Of a DNA stretch of 64,000 bases, positions 32,109 through 45,103 are shown one piece after another. The DNA lies in assembly GCF_047496725.1 (NCBI RefSeq), contig NC_132982.1, forward strand, positions 558,001 through 622,000, written 5' to 3'. A program made the position numbers and the translations under genes. This DNA is from Anoplolepis gracilipes (Eukaryota; Arthropoda; Insecta; Hymenoptera; Formicidae). The notes beneath the pieces were generated by a model, which saw only the letters and a list, made by a program, of their open reading frames with translations, was not told the origin of the DNA and did not search any database. Each line of letters begins with the position of its first letter. The stretch's first letter is position 1.

Positions 32109-32354
32109 ATGGCACTGAGCGTATGCGACACTTTTTTAATACTCTGTATAACTTTATTTTCATTGAGTTTTGGAGTTGTGCTTTTTTGTACTCTAACGAA
32201 TTTATTTAAGCGATTGAAACATATAAAACCCATGAAAAAAAGCAGTATTTTTGAATACTTTGCAAACGACTCCGATAGACTCTTAATGTATGGAACTGCT
32301 ATATATTTTTTCTCGATAGAATTACTAGGTATATTAAGAATATCCTCATTTTGA
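32109..32354 (+). CDS. Small putative membrane protein ORF
   Basis: An 81-codon frame starting MALSVCDTFLILCITLFSLS. Residues about 7-31 form one hydrophobic helix, followed by a basic loop (RLKHIKPMKK), and residues about 59-76 may be a second. The sequence is less repetitive than most frames in this AT-rich DNA, but I recognise no family, and no splice or polyadenylation signals settle it. It could be chance. Confidence 0.25.
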   Translation: MALSVCDTFLILCITLFSLSFGVVLFCTLTNLFKRLKHIKPMKKSSIFEYFANDSDRLLMYGTAIYFFSIELLGILRISSF

Positions 32355-32483
32355 CGAACTATATCAGATATTATCGGGAATTATCACCAATCGGCAACAA
32401 TCAAATAAGGCGGAAAAAGATACCGCCCATCGACAATTTTTAATGCGTATTCCCGCCCCCGACACGTCTTCAAAAATTGATAT

Positions 32484-32590
32484 AAAAAGAAAGACTTTAG
32501 GGAACGATGCAGTCATTACTCACAAATCATTCACCATTCACCATTCATAATTCACAAGTCACAGTCCTTTAGTAATATTAAAGAAAATCA
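32484..32590 (+). promoter_or_regulatory. TATA-type promoter-like sequence
   Basis: GATATAAAAAG at about 32486 is followed some 25 bases later by GATGCAGTCATT, an initiator-like site, and a CACCATTC-type short repeat. No coding exon follows that I can identify; it may belong to a decayed LTR or an unrecognised gene. Confidence 0.3.
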
Positions 32591-33240
32591 TTTTTCTTAC
32601 ATTTCCAAAAAATGTAGATAGAACAGAGGATAGGATAGTAGAAAGGATAGAATAGCTAAAGTAAATAAAAAGAACAGATATTAAATATAAAAAATATAAA
32701 GAACATAGAAAACAGAATAGAAAAAGAACGTAGTAAAAAAAACTGAAAAGTTTTTTTTTATTTTACTTAATATAAAATTTAAAATAGTACATATTTTCGG
32801 GAAAAATATTTCCGAAAATACAGCTTAACTATTTTGAGAACTATCAATAATTATTGAAATTAGCAGAGCCAAAACGTGATAAAAATATAAATTTAAATTT
32901 ATATTTAAATTTATATTAAAGTTTTTTATTAAGTTAATATTATTATATACTTATTACGAATTACACATAAAAATGTGTAACCATATGATAAAAAAAATAT
33001 GTCTTTCATAGATATATTTTATAAAATGAACATTCAAAACAAAATAGGTAATGATTTTACTAAAGAATGTCTTATGCATTTAAAGAATGCCTTATTTAAA
33101 ACTACCATTTTTTAAATACAATTGTAGAAACACAATTGTAAATATGTAATTATACAAATACGTATTTATAAATTTGGCTATACAATTTTTATCCCCATAA
33201 TAAAACAATTTTAAAGTTAACTTGGGTAATTATTTATTAT
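32591..33240. other. AT-rich intergenic sequence
   Basis: Poly-A/T-rich, with a short TTTAAATTTATA palindromic run near 32890-32930. No feature that I can support. Confidence 0.4.
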
Positions 33241-33644
33241 AGGGGAGGCAGCTCCAATGATCTTGACATATGTTGTCAAAGTTACTGTCTTGAGTAATGT
33301 TCAAAAGGTTTTAGCCGTCACTCGTTATTTCTTAAAAAGTTAGTTATTAACAAATTTATTAAAGTTATTAACAAAGAAAGTTTGACAAATAGGATATTAT
33401 TATTCGTTCGTAGGAGTACTTATATAATATCTTTTATTGTATATTGTACAATTTTATTTAATTTATTTTATTTATTTATTTACATTTTCACTTTGAGAAT
33501 ATTTAATAGCCATTACTTCGAAGAAAGCATCTAATCGTTTTTCAAAATCAAATCTCTTTTTAAATATAAACTCTGCTAAATAATGATTAGAATGTTCCTC
33601 TTTACGACCATACTCTCAGTGAACAACAATACGAAAGGATACAA

Positions 33645-33839
33645 TCTATACACACACACACACACGGAGAGTGCAAGGGGAGCCTTCGACTCCCTCCCTC
33701 CCACACCCACACCGTCCACCTCGCTTCGCATGTACGTTGCAAGACAAAGCAAAGTTCACATGAGTTTGCAACTTTCTACGCGAAACGAGATGGATGGGGT
33801 AAATGCGGGAGGCGGGCCAAAGGCCCCCCTTGCCCCCCC

Positions 33840-33842
<3 letters not shown>
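33645..33842. repeat. Microsatellite-flanked mini-foldback
   Basis: It runs from (CA)n-CGG...GTGCAAGGGGAGCC through a hairpin centred on GCAAGACAAAG to GGCC...CCCTTGCCCCCCCG-(TG)n. The same unit occurs at 57976-58170 and as a half copy at 28441-28590, each time with CA or TG repeats at the edge. Confidence 0.8.
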
Positions 33843-34445
<603 letters not shown>

Positions 34446-34758
34446 AAAAATATTCCCTCAGTCATATGTATATTATTCCATACGAATAAAAATGAAAATT
34501 ATTAGTACTATTGCACATGTATGTAGGAAAATTATAATATTTCAAAGTCGCATATCTCAGAAACTAAACGAAACCGCCGCAAAATTCAAAGTATGCATTA
34601 CTTGGGAGTGTACCCTCTACAACATATGTCAAGGTCATTGGAATCGGGAGTGGCTCCCTATAAATAAACCTTTACCATTAAATATCTCGGAAAGTATAAG
34701 AGACCGCCATTTAAGTTATTAGGAAAAGTTGATCAGTACTTTTCTCGGTAAATATTCT

Positions 34759-35697
34759 GTTTAAGGGAGAATGCTCCGATGTCCTTGACCTTGACATATG
34801 TTGTCAAGGTTATCACCCTCAGTAACGCTTAAAAGGTTTTAGCCATCGTTCGTTGTTTACTAACAAGTTACATACAAAAATTGTTAAAAATTGACGTTTT
34901 TTGCAATTATTTTATCAAATACTGAAAATTTAAAAATATGTTTCAAATAAAAATTGTAGGTCCCTTCAAAATACACATTTTATATTTTATTCATTTTTAT
35001 TATACGAGTGATAGTTTTCGAGAAAAACAACTATAAAGACTATAAACCTTATACAATATTAATTATAACATAATATATAATATAGTCCCACTTTATTCAC
35101 GCATACACTTTTCACGTATAAAAGTCTATGCGCGGGCATAATGGGTTCCGCCCCCCTGCGGGGGGCCCCACTTCCAAAAAAAATAACCTAATTCAACCCA
35201 TTTGTTATGTAGGTAGAAAAGTATATTTGTAGAAAGTGTATGCGCGGATACAGCGAGTTCCGCTCCCCTACGGGGGGCTCCACTTCCAAAAAAATAACCT
35301 AACCCAACTCATTTGTTGGGTGGATAGGAAAGTGTATGCGAGGATACAGTGGGACTATATTATATATTATGTTATAATTAATATTGTATAAGGTTTATAG
35401 TCTTTATAGTTGTTTTTCTCAAAAACTATCACTCGTATAGTAAAAATGAATAAAATATAAAATGTGTATATTGAAGGGATTTATAATTTTTATTTGAAAC
35501 ATTTTTTTAATTTTCAGTATTTGATAAAATAATTGCAAAAAACGTTAATTTTAAAAAGTTTTTGTAACTTTTTAGTAAACAACGTGCGATGGCTAAAACC
35601 TTTTAAGCGTTACTCAAGGAAATAACCTAACCTAACCTAACCTAACCTTGACAACATATGTCAAGATCAAGAACATTGGAGCATCCTCCTCTAAACA
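34759..35697. mobile_element. Foldback element with TTAGG-type repeats
   Basis: Arms of about 330 bp (34759-35090 and 35345-35697) are reverse complements. The loop carries a segment in two direct copies (about 35125-35215 and 35232-35318), each with CGGGGGGC and CACTTCCAAAAA. The right arm has four CCTAA units at 35626-35645 that are missing from the left arm. Confidence 0.8.
35626..35645 (-). repeat. Interstitial (TTAGG)4
   Basis: Four exact CCTAA units on the plus strand, which is the canonical insect telomere repeat TTAGG on the minus. Very short, so it is not a telomere. Confidence 0.85.
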
Positions 35698-36075
35698 GGA
35701 TATTCACCCTTTTCTCTCTATAACATATATCAAGGTCAACATCGGCGAGGTGTGACCTTTTTTAGATATTTACTTATTATTTTTATCGTGATAAATATTA
35801 ATCAAAAACATTTTCATAAAATTTCTTTCATACCATATTGTTCCACGTTTACCATGATTCTCAGGGTAAATTCTAAGAGAAAATTCTCTTAACTGTGTGC
35901 GTGAGTGTATTTGTCAAAGTCGATACAATTTCTAATAGAAAAAAAATTTGTTTATTATTCGGTATGTCACGATGTGTCAACGTCTTGTTGCGAGACGTCT
36001 ACTCCAGTCGTATACAATTATCCATCAGAAGACATCAAGCATTTCTACAAAGTAAGAATAAGTGAATGAGTGAGT

Positions 36076-36117
<42 letters not shown>

Positions 36118-36584
36118 TGTGTTAGTTGCAAATTCAGATTTTTACTTTAACATAATTATGTGTTTTAATTATGCCAATTGATTCGTCTCGTTATTCTGTG
36201 CATAAAAGTATTAGAGTAAGATAATCAAAAAATGAATATTTTACGAGATATCTTGTATTTTATGTCAAAATACTGCAACTTTGAAGCCTTATAACTCAAA
36301 AATACTTAATGAAAAATACTTTGTCATAAGTGTTTTGGAAAGCTCTCGATATGAGCTACAAGAATATGTAAAAATATATAGGGTGTTCCATTTAAAAAAC
36401 TTGAAGTGACCTTCACGTGACCTTCAAATGACTTTTCAAGGTCAAACCAATGGTACCATCTTATGGCCCCTCGAAACCATACAACTTTTGTCTGAAACAT
36501 TTTTCTCTCCCAAGCTTGGTTTTCGAGATATTCGACTGGATGGATTAAAATGGTCCACCCTATATATATATCTATATACATATA
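35698..36584. other. AT-rich stretch with GA repeat and a small MITE
   Basis: A GA microsatellite lies at 36068-36113. A short element bounded by TATAGGGTGTTCCA and GGTCCACCCTATA lies at about 36383-36565. No gene seen. Confidence 0.55.
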
Positions 36585-36979
36585 TACAGGGTGTTCCATA
36601 ATTCGCGGACCACCCGTCAGGTGCAGATAGAGTAGGTTAAGCTGACAAGGGACCGTCATACAATGATACAAAAGTTAGGTAATGATTTTGTGCTCATCTA
36701 ATAAAGCACCCTTCAAAAAGTAATATATGAAAGCCATTTGCTAATGTAACGTCTATTATCGGATTTTCGGGCCGCCAAAGTTGCCTAAATTGGCTACCCG
36801 TGCGTGAGTTTTACAGAGCCCATCGCTAGGAGACCAGTGTACACACACTAATACGCAGTCAAATCACATGAAAATGACCTACTAGTTAAGAGAAAAAAAA
36901 CACATGTATGTATATATGCAGATGTGCGTGTGTATGTGTGTGCGTCCGTATGTGTATGCGTGTGTGTGTGTGTGTGTGT

Positions 36980-39015
36980 TTATAAATTATGTGTACAACT
37001 AATATGTAAATTTTCAAGTAAACAATGCTTGAAACAATAGCATTTTGTGCAGTGTGCACATTTGAAGTCAGAAAATTTCCCGCAGTTAGAATGTGAGCAG
37101 ATAGAAAATTTTTCAAATGAGAAACAGAATTGGATTGGTGTTTTGAACGCTTCCGGATGCTCGTCTAGATAACCAGCCTTATAGAAGGCATACTTGATCA
37201 TATTACGAAATCTAGGCGCTTGGAATTGGAAATGAGCCAATGCTTGTAATTTGAAATAATTGTCTCGCTTCTAAATTTTATCGCATACTTCAAGATCCGA
37301 TATATGTCGTACAAATTGTTTGTACAGCCGAAAATACAATAGTACACGTCGAGAGGCTGGATCATGCCAATGATTCCTTCGGGAATGAGCAATCTCTCGA
37401 CAGTTAGTTGGCCTTCATACTTGGCAAGAGTTTTTTGAAGCAGCTTGGTGTTCTTGTTAGAGCTCCAACTATCGGCAAGCAAAAGCCATTTTTTGATGCC
37501 TTTGCTAATTAAATATTGAAACAGCAAGTTCATATAAATCTTCGAATCTTCGTTGGTCATCATCGCGCTGGTTCCCGCATACACTTTGATAGAATCTGAA
37601 ATGACAGGCTTAATGATCTCGGGAAACCTACCGTTTGCCTCTTGAAATTTTAAATAGAGAAAATCTATTACGGTGCCCGAAGCGTCGATCATGTTGCCCA
37701 TCACCATGTAGGAGTGTGTAATTGCATTTTTTGAACCCATAGTTACAAAAACTTGTTTGGTTCCTTTTGAAGCCAAAGTGCGGTAACTATGTAGTTCCTT
37801 ATCAAATCTCGATTGATCGAAATTGATCACTTCATGAAGCTCATAGTTCTTTTCCTTGATGGTCTTCTTGACTAGATCAGTGAATTGGACTGCCTTAGCT
37901 TCCAACTCCAATCAGTTCTTCCAGAAGTTTATGCCAACTTTATGAGTGATACTTCGAGACACAATATTGTATTTGCGTTTGAAGTTTAACAGCCAACCAC
38001 TGGATGCCTTGAACTTCATGTTGGGATTGATTTAATTTTTTGCTTGAATGCCTCACTTTCTGATTTGTAGATCGTTGACAATTCCATGTTTATCTCTCTT
38101 TTCGCAGAAAAGCTCGTACACTTGCAGATTGATGCTTCTAGCCGAGCCATAGCCACTGTCTTCAATTTTTTCAGCCCATTTGCGAAGACATTGCAATCTA
38201 TCGCCGACTATATTGGGAAATTGGGACTTGACGTTGATTTCGGTTCTCTTTTGCTTTCCTAATGTTTTGACGTATTCACGGAAAATAATGATGAGCTTAC
38301 TATAATCGTCCTGTCTGGTCCAGTAGCGGCAAGCCTTCTCCCATTTCCATCGAGGAAAGGTCTCTTTGAATATACGAAGTTTCCTTGGCTCGGGATCAGG
38401 AATATAGTCGGGATCATTGCCGATATCATCGATATCTTCGTTCTTCTTGAATTCGTTCTCTTCGAACTCGTTATCGGTATCAATGAGATCAAATGGTTCG
38501 GGAACGTAGGGATTGGTGTTTCCATCAAAGTCGATATCCAACGTGTCAATGCTTTCGAGGATCAGATCTTGATCGACGAGTTGTTTGTTTAGTTGCTCTG
38601 CCATCATCACTTCACAATAATCAAAATGATGACACTCGGATATGTTTTCCAATTTTTTCGTCAATATCTTATGTTTATGGCAAAGTAGGGCGATGACGTT
38701 GACAATATCGATGGATCGAGGCAGGTTTTTGCTTCTCGCCTCAATGGGATCATTGGGATCAGATGGTAGTCCTGAAAAGAACTGATTTTCTAACCCTAAA
38801 AAGGACTGTTTATTTGCTGAATTACATGGTTCCATATCTTCAGACATGCTCAGGAAACGCCTGAAGATCCTGGAATGATATGAATAGATACGAATCGAAA
38901 AGACAGTTCGATCCAGTAGTGGTAATCTTCCTCCCATTAAGCAAAAAAAGTTTATAGAGACTTGCCACGCGCAGCTATTATTATTTATGTCAACGTCAGT
39001 AATTTCCTGCCACAT
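36980..39015 (-). pseudogene. Tc5-like (CENP-B/DDE) transposase
   Basis: Minus strand. N-terminal acidic region and a CENP-B-type helix-turn-helix (39015-38053: PRWKWEKACRYW, LQCLRKWAEKIEDSGYGSA, VYELFCEKRDKHGIVNDLQI). The DDE core lies at 37911-37198 with Asp in VINFDQSRFDKE, Asp in LLLADSWSSNK and Asp in IQPLDVYY. The C-terminal part (37240-36980) is Cys/His-rich (CSHSNCGKFSDFKCAHCTKC), perhaps zinc-binding. Compared with copy 2, three sense codons have become stops (near 38050, 38030 and 37912), and a frameshift lies near 37220. It catalysed cut-and-paste transposition; this copy cannot. Confidence 0.88.
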
Positions 39016-39487
39016 TATGAACCTTTTTTTTCGATTCCAGTATTTTCAGCTGTTTCCTGAATATATCCCAAGGTACGGAACCGCGAAGTTCAGCGAATCA
39101 ATAGCCCTTTTCAGGACTACCATCTTTCAGCGGTCCGAACAAGACAAGAAGCAAAAGCTTGCCTTGATCTATCGACATTGTAAATGTCATCGCTTTACCG
39201 TAAGCATAAGGTTTCGAAGAAAAACTGGAAAAAACATGTATGCATAATTTTTTTCTCTTAACTAGTAGGTCATTTTCATGTGATTTGACTGCGTATTAGT
39301 GTTTGTACACTGGTCTCCTAGCGATAGGCTCTGTAAAACTCACGCACGGGTAGCCAATTTAGCCAACTTTGGCGGCCCAAGAATCCGATAATAGACGTTA
39401 CATTAGCCAATGGCTTTCATATATTACTTTTTGAAGGGTGCTTTATTAGATGAACACAAAATCATCACCTAACTTTTGTATCATTTG

Positions 39488-40252
39488 TTATAGCCCCAGA
39501 AAAGGCTATATATTTAATTAATGAATATATATATACATATAACTATAATGATGCAGGAATGCATCGCGACCGAAGCAATAATCGCGCGAGCCGCTGACGC
39601 AGCGAGCCACGCGCGCCCGAGACCGAGCACGAACGCGAGACCGGAAAGCGCTCTCGGAGACGCACCGGAAAGGTGTCGCCGAATTGCAAAAAGTACAAGT
39701 GAGGAAATTCGACTTTGAACTTCCTCGCCTGCACTAAAACGCGAATTCAGCAACATAACCATATTTGGTCATGTTGCTAAGGGATCCCCTCCGAAAAACC
39801 ATGCAGTTTGGAGGGAAGAACAGCACCCGCCGCGATGAAGCGACGGGCAGTCGTTGATTAGAACCTAATGAGTAATAATCGTCACGAGCAGCTGTTGACC
39901 AGATTTAACAGAGTCATAGACGAATAACTAAGAGATATACGCGTGCCGGAGATAAGTCGACGCGTATCAGACTACCTGTGCGACAGAGCATACGAGAGAT
40001 ACCGCTTTCTCACTTTAACCGATAATAAACGCGAGTGACATAACGTTTGCTGGGAGCAGTAACTAAATATCATATCATAAACTTAATTAAAATATTATTT
40101 ATTGTTTACAAATAAAGAGGAAATAAAAAAGTGGATACACGATATTGCAAAAAGAGTGAAAATAAAGTAAAAAGAGGCCACTGCCCGCCGTATCCCCGGC
40201 CTTCCCTGAACGATCCCGCAAAAATCCTGTGCCCCCTCCCGGAGGCACAACA
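39488..40252 (+). repeat. Solo LTR, same family as the 5.2-13.7 kb Gypsy
   Basis: TGTTATAGCCCCAGAAAAGG...GGAGGCACAACA, 765 bp, flanked by CATT on both sides (39484-39487, 40253-40256). It is clearly homologous to 5173-5963 in inverse orientation but more diverged than the two proviral LTRs are from each other. It results from LTR-LTR recombination, and interrupts the Tc5-like right TIR. Confidence 0.92.
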
Positions 40253-40683
40253 CATTGTACGGTCCCTTGTGAGTAAAAAAATTATCTACCATTTTGTAAT
40301 TTTCGCAATAGTTAATGAGATATTAATTATAAGAGATCAGCCAATCGGCGCCCGATAGGAGCGCGCGGCACAAAGAAGTCTCCCATTGTTACTTGATACT
40401 AGGCGCGCCGACGAAGCGGTGGGAGGAACGCTCTGCATTGACAACCTAAAGAGTCACACACATAGTCACACACACATATCGGCGCGTCTAGTATCAAGTA
40501 ACAGTGAGAGGCTCCTTCGTGCCGCGTGCTCCTGCCGAGCGCCGATTGGCTGATCTCTTATAATTAATATCTCATTAACTATTGCGAAAATTGCAAAATG
40601 GTAGATAACTTTTTTATTCAGTTTAACCTACTCTACCTGCACCTGACGGGTGGTTCGCGAATTATGGGAGACACCCTGTATAT

Positions 40684-41114
40684 ACAGGGTGTCTCCGAAT
40701 TGCTAGATCAACTCTCGTGGGTAGATAGAGCGTGTTAAACTGAAAACAAAAGTTTTATATCATTTTGCTAAATTCGCAATAATTAATGAGATATAAATTA
40801 ATAAAAATCGGCCAATCCGTGCCAGTATAAGCGCGCGGCGCGAAGAAGCTTCCTACTTGTAACTTGATACTAGGCGTGCGATGAGACAGTAGGCGGAGCG
40901 CTCTACAAAGGACGTACAAAGGGCGTACTGAAAGAGACACGTACAGTGCGCGCTGCGTTTACGTCTTGCCGCGCGCCTAGTATCAAGTAACAACTGGGAG
41001 AAACTATCTTATTAATTATTGTGAATTTAGCAAAATGATATAAGACTTTTGTTTTCAGTTTAACACGCTCTATCTATCCACGAGAGTTGATCTGGCAATT
41101 CGGGGACATCCTGT
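40684..41114. mobile_element. CAGGGTG foldback MITE (second)
   Basis: ACAGGGTGTCTCCGAATTGC...GGCAATTCGGGGACATCCTGT. Arms of about 190 bp with a central hairpin containing TTACTTGATACTAGGCG-type palindromes. No coding. Confidence 0.85.
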
Positions 41115-41133
41115 ATATATAAATACATGTGTA

Positions 41134-42069
41134 TACAGGGTGTCCCCAGAACAACCTTCCGTCCGTAAAATGACGTATTTCTGACACAATCTTAAGACAA
41201 TTTTTCCTTTACCAAAATTTGATTTGAAGCGTAGTTTTTGTGTTATAAGCAAAAATAGTTAGCAAATCACGTGCCGAGTATAGAAGGCAGGCAGGAGTGG
41301 CGCGGCACATCGCAAGCGCGGGCGCAGCTGACCGTCCGACGGGTGATTACCGCCGCATGAGTCGCTAACTATTTTATCTTATAGCATAAAATTATGCTTT
41401 AAAGCAAATTTTGGTAAAGAAGAAAATGTCTTATAATTACGTCAGAAATACGTGTTCCTTAAAATAACATTACTTTAATAACCAAAAGTTGTTCCGGATT
41501 GCCGGCCGTCGGACGCTGCGATCAGCTGATTGCTACACGCGATGTGTGTATTCCTGAGTGTGTGCGTAAAAGGAAAGGACAGAGTGAGTGAAAGAAAGAG
41601 AGAGAGAGAATAACCGCTTCCGCGACGGCGACGCTCCTTCGATTGTCATCGACATTGTCGTCAACGACTTCAGACTGATCCGATATATTGATTTTCCGGC
41701 TCAGCTGAGAGACACATCGCGTGTAGCAATCAGCTGATCGCTGCGTCCAACGTTATTTTAAGGAACACTTATTCCTAACGTAATTATAAGACATTTTCTT
41801 CTTTACCAAAATTTGATTTAAAGCATAATTTTATGCTATAAGATAAAATAGTTAGCGACTCATGCGGCGGTAATCCACCCGTCGGACGGTCAGCTGCGCC
41901 CGCGCTCGCGGTGTGTGGCGCCGTTTCTGTCTGTCTTCTATATTCGACGCGTGATTTGCTAACTATTTTTGCTTATAATACAAAAACTACGCTTCAAATC
42001 AAATTTTGGTAAAGGAAAAATTGTCTTAGAATTGTGTCAGGATGGAATGTTGTTCTGGGACACCCTGTA
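41134..42069. mobile_element. CAGGGTG foldback MITE (third, complete)
   Basis: ACAGGGTGTCCCCAGAACAACC...GTTGTTCTGGGACACCCTGT. Long arms, including TTTACCAAAATTTGATTT and complement, around a GA-rich core. It is the intact version of the element truncated at 3561-4147. Confidence 0.88.
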
Positions 42070-42494
42070 TATATACTGAGAAAAAATATTTTTAATATGA
42101 AAAAATGATTTATTTTGATACTTGCAAAGGAACGAATTATTTAAATTAAATAAAAATATATTTGAATCAGAATGGAATCATGAAATAAATAATATATTTT
42201 ATTAATTCAAATATATTCTTGTTTAACTTAAATAATTAGTTTCTTTGCAAATATTGAAATTAATTATATTTTTAGATTTAGAATATTTTTTAATGTGTAT
42301 ATATATATAATTGCGTAGCTGCGCGCACTTCTTTTTCCATTCTACTGCAATTTAAAAATGCGCAATCCTTTTTAACTTTATCTCATACATACATATATAC
42401 ATATATTTAGTAACACAAAAACAATGACGTTCACGAAATAAAAAGTATTGATTATTTTTTATATTAAAAAATATTAAGATTATTTAAAGGCTCT

Positions 42495-42945
42495 AAATTG
42501 ATATATTAACGTTAATATGAAAATTATTTTAATCAAAAAAGTTTTACATAAGTTTAGTTTAATAAAAATAATTGTTATAATTTCTTGCAAAAATAATAAG
42601 AAAATAATAAAGTATTAAAAAATGATATTAAAAACTTGCAATAAAAAAATTAAAAACTTTTATTTGAAAAGACTTATTGTTAGCGCAACTAAATTAAATA
42701 ATACGCTATTGTAAAATCAATGTATTCATTAATTGAAATTTAGCAGCGCTAAGTCTTTTCAATTAAAATTTTTTACTTTTTTTATTGCAAGTTTTTAATA
42801 TAATTTTTGGAATACTTTATTGTTATCTCTCCTTATTTTTGTAAGAAATTAAAGCAACTACTTTGATTAAACTAAACTTATGTACAACTTTTTTGATTAA
42901 CATATTTTTATAACTTTTTATTTTCACTTAGCACAATTTCTTTTA
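42495..42945. repeat. AT-rich foldback
   Basis: Arms of about 190 bp, reverse complementary around about 42715, sharing TTTTATTGCAAGTTTTTAATAT and AAACTAAACTTATGTA. Non-coding. Confidence 0.75.
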
Positions 42946-43300
42946 TACCATTATTTTTATAAATACTTTTTTACGCTGACTTGGCACCTTTTTTTTAAAA
43001 GGTACTAACGTTAATATGAATTCTTAGCAAATAAGATTCCGAATCAATAAGTGTCGATTGTCGTGAAACAATGCGTCGCGTGCTTTCGCGTGTATTTTGT
43101 TTTGTTAAAAAAGCGGGAATCATCATTCTGCGTCTATCACGTAAAAAAGCTGTGTGAAGATCAGTGTGAGGAAAATTCAATGCAAAGAAGAGAAAAATCC
43201 ATATGAAAAAATGGATCATCCACAACCAAAGTGGCGCGAATATGAAGAGGGGAAAGCAGAAGCAAATAAATAAGGTGTTTAAAACATCATGATTAAATAT
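42946..43300. other. Non-coding stretch
   Basis: Moderately AT-rich. A short frame from an ATG at about 43211 (MDHPQPKWREYEEG) ends after 18 codons and may be a decayed leader of the adjacent zinc-finger fragment. Confidence 0.4.
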
Positions 43301-43412
43301 AAAAGTGTTTAAAGGTTGGTTAGTTGCACATCATGATAATTCGAAAGCTTTTTGTGCAGCATGCAAGAAAGTTCTTTTGGAGTTGCATAACAATCAAAAT
43401 TTATATTGTTCT
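43301..43412 (+). pseudogene. Transposon zinc-finger exon fragment
   Basis: The plus frame reads VFKGWLVAHHDNSKAFCAAC followed by KKVLLELHNN. The FKGWL...CxxC...H arrangement resembles the N-terminal finger of hAT-type transposon proteins in insects. Nothing follows that extends it. Confidence 0.5.
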
Positions 43413-43590
43413 ACTAGTAATCAAATAAATTTTAGAATTTTTACTTCATAATTTTCTTTTCAAGTTAATTTTATCTCTTTTAGAAGTTAGAATTTACTAC
43501 TTAATATTAATATTTATTACATCAAATCTTTTTCAGATTTTATTTTCAGTTTTAATTGTATATATAATTTTCTTCAATTTCTTTTATTAT

Positions 43591-44625
43591 CGTAGCGCTT
43601 ATGTTACGTATGGCTCGCTATGGCCCGCTCGCAGAATGGAGTGGTGTTGACGATTAAAGATGAGTATGTGCAGTAAGAAGGATTTATTACTCTACTATGT
43701 ACATGTCTTGGAGCCTCTTCTCGAGAACTCCGTTTGGTTTTCTTTGAGGTGGCCCTTAAAAGGGCCGTTTGTATCTCCTAACGACGTCGCGGGCGCCACG
43801 TGATTTGGGGGAGCGTCTCCGTGATCCTTACAGGTCCCCAGCGATTGACTTAGTTATTATTTGCGTCGATTTTATCGGACTTGCGCTCCTTCGTTCGCCG
43901 TGGCCGTTCCTGCGTTCTCTTCGGCTTCACCGAGCCCGTCTGCGTACTGTGGTCGGTCGTGGAAACTTCCCAGTCGCTTTCGTACTGGCAGGCCCTGTCG
44001 TGCGTAGATGCGACGTGCTGTACGGCTCGCTCCGTACTGCTGGTATGGCTCTGCGTGGCTCTATTTATACGGGCTGGTGCGCTGGTCTGCGTGGCCTGGT
44101 CTCTGCCACTCGTACGTTTCAGCGATGGTGGCAGCGGTGACAGTCGCTCGGGAAGTTCCCATGACTGAGATGGCGAGGTGTAACGTCGTACTCTGATATC
44201 CCACGGGTGCAGCAGGCTCCGTGGTGTTGTGTCCTTCTCAGTGGAGGCAGATCGATTGGTGTCAGCTTCCACGGCAGAAGGGTGAAACCGACCCTTCTCG
44301 GTGGTGAATCTGGCGAATCCTTTGGCTCCCGATATTCTCGTACGGGCTCTGGTGAGCGGGGCGTGAGAAGCGGCCGAGGGATTCTGCTCCTTCTGGACGT
44401 AATGCCTATTTGAAACGCGCGCCTTACTGCTTGAGCGTGTCGCTTGGCAGAGCGTGGCGTGCTGGTGAGTTGCGTGGGTGTCGGCTCTTATACTTCGCGC
44501 GCGGTATTCTACTCGCGGTTTGACTCTCGCGTGCTTGCGCCGCGTAACGAGTCTTGCGCGCGGGCTATCGCGCATATTGCTGTGTGTGCTTTTGCAGGCG
44601 CTTGTGGTGGTTCGTAACCGCCACA
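43591..44625. repeat. Solo LTR, 5-bp duplication family (copy 1)
   Basis: CGTAGCGCTTATG...GTAACCGCCACA, 1035 bp, flanked by ATTAT (43586-43590, 44626-44630). It is homologous along its length to 50883-51905, for example GCTTGTGGTGGTTCGT near the end and AGGGCCGTTTGTGT near the start. The first base is C instead of T. A 258-codon minus-strand frame covers most of it but is not kept in the second copy, so I do not call it a gene. Confidence 0.88.
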
Positions 44626-44630
44626 ATTAT

Positions 44631-45066
44631 TATCTTTAAATATCGATCCTTTTTTTATTATGATACTAACTTTCCATATAGACATCTAATATATATTTAA
44701 AATAAATTCTTTTACAGCATGTACACACGCACACAGACACACACACACAGGCACACACACACACACACACACACACACAGATGTAGATATCATTTCTTTC
44801 TTTTATAAATATTAACTTTTTCGTATTAAATTTTTTTTCATTTTTTTCTATATTTTAAATATTAATACTTTTCTTAATGCTTATCTATTATAAATACTGA
44901 TTTTTTTAAATTTTGTATTTTTAATTTTGTAATTTTTAATATTATTGTACTAATACTCTTTAATAATTTATTTGAGTAATATTTATTTTAATTATAATTA
45001 CTTTAGTAATAATTTACTTTATGAAGAAGAGTAAAATTTATTTATTTATAATTATTTTGTTGTGTG

Positions 45067-45103
<37 letters not shown>

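Larger units (their letters stand above)
36646..40269 (-). mobile_element. Tc5-like transposon, copy 1 (full length)
   Basis: CAAGGGACCGTC at the left and its slightly decayed complement at the right (ending CCCTTG, 40269), with about 250-bp TIRs, flanked by TGA on both sides (36643-36645, 40270-40272). A TNA duplication fits the Tc5 branch of Tc1/mariner. The minus-strand transposase is a pseudogene. A solo Gypsy LTR is inserted in the right TIR. Without it the element is about 2.85 kb. Confidence 0.9.
36585..40679. mobile_element. CAGGGTG foldback MITE split by a Tc5-like element
   Basis: The left part ACAGGGTGTTCCATAATTCG (36585-36645) and right part (40270-40679, ending GACACCCTGT) are the two ends of one foldback MITE, matching 50484-51978. 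The split falls at TGA in GGTTAA..TGAGTAAAAAA, duplicated around the Tc5-like insertion. The right part contains its own hairpin centred near 40455 (TACTTGATACTAGGCGCGCC and complement). Confidence 0.85.

Noticed and set aside
43850..44626. 258-codon minus-strand frame within the solo LTR
   Set aside because: It is not maintained in the homologous LTR at 50883-51905, so it is probably due to GC-rich composition.
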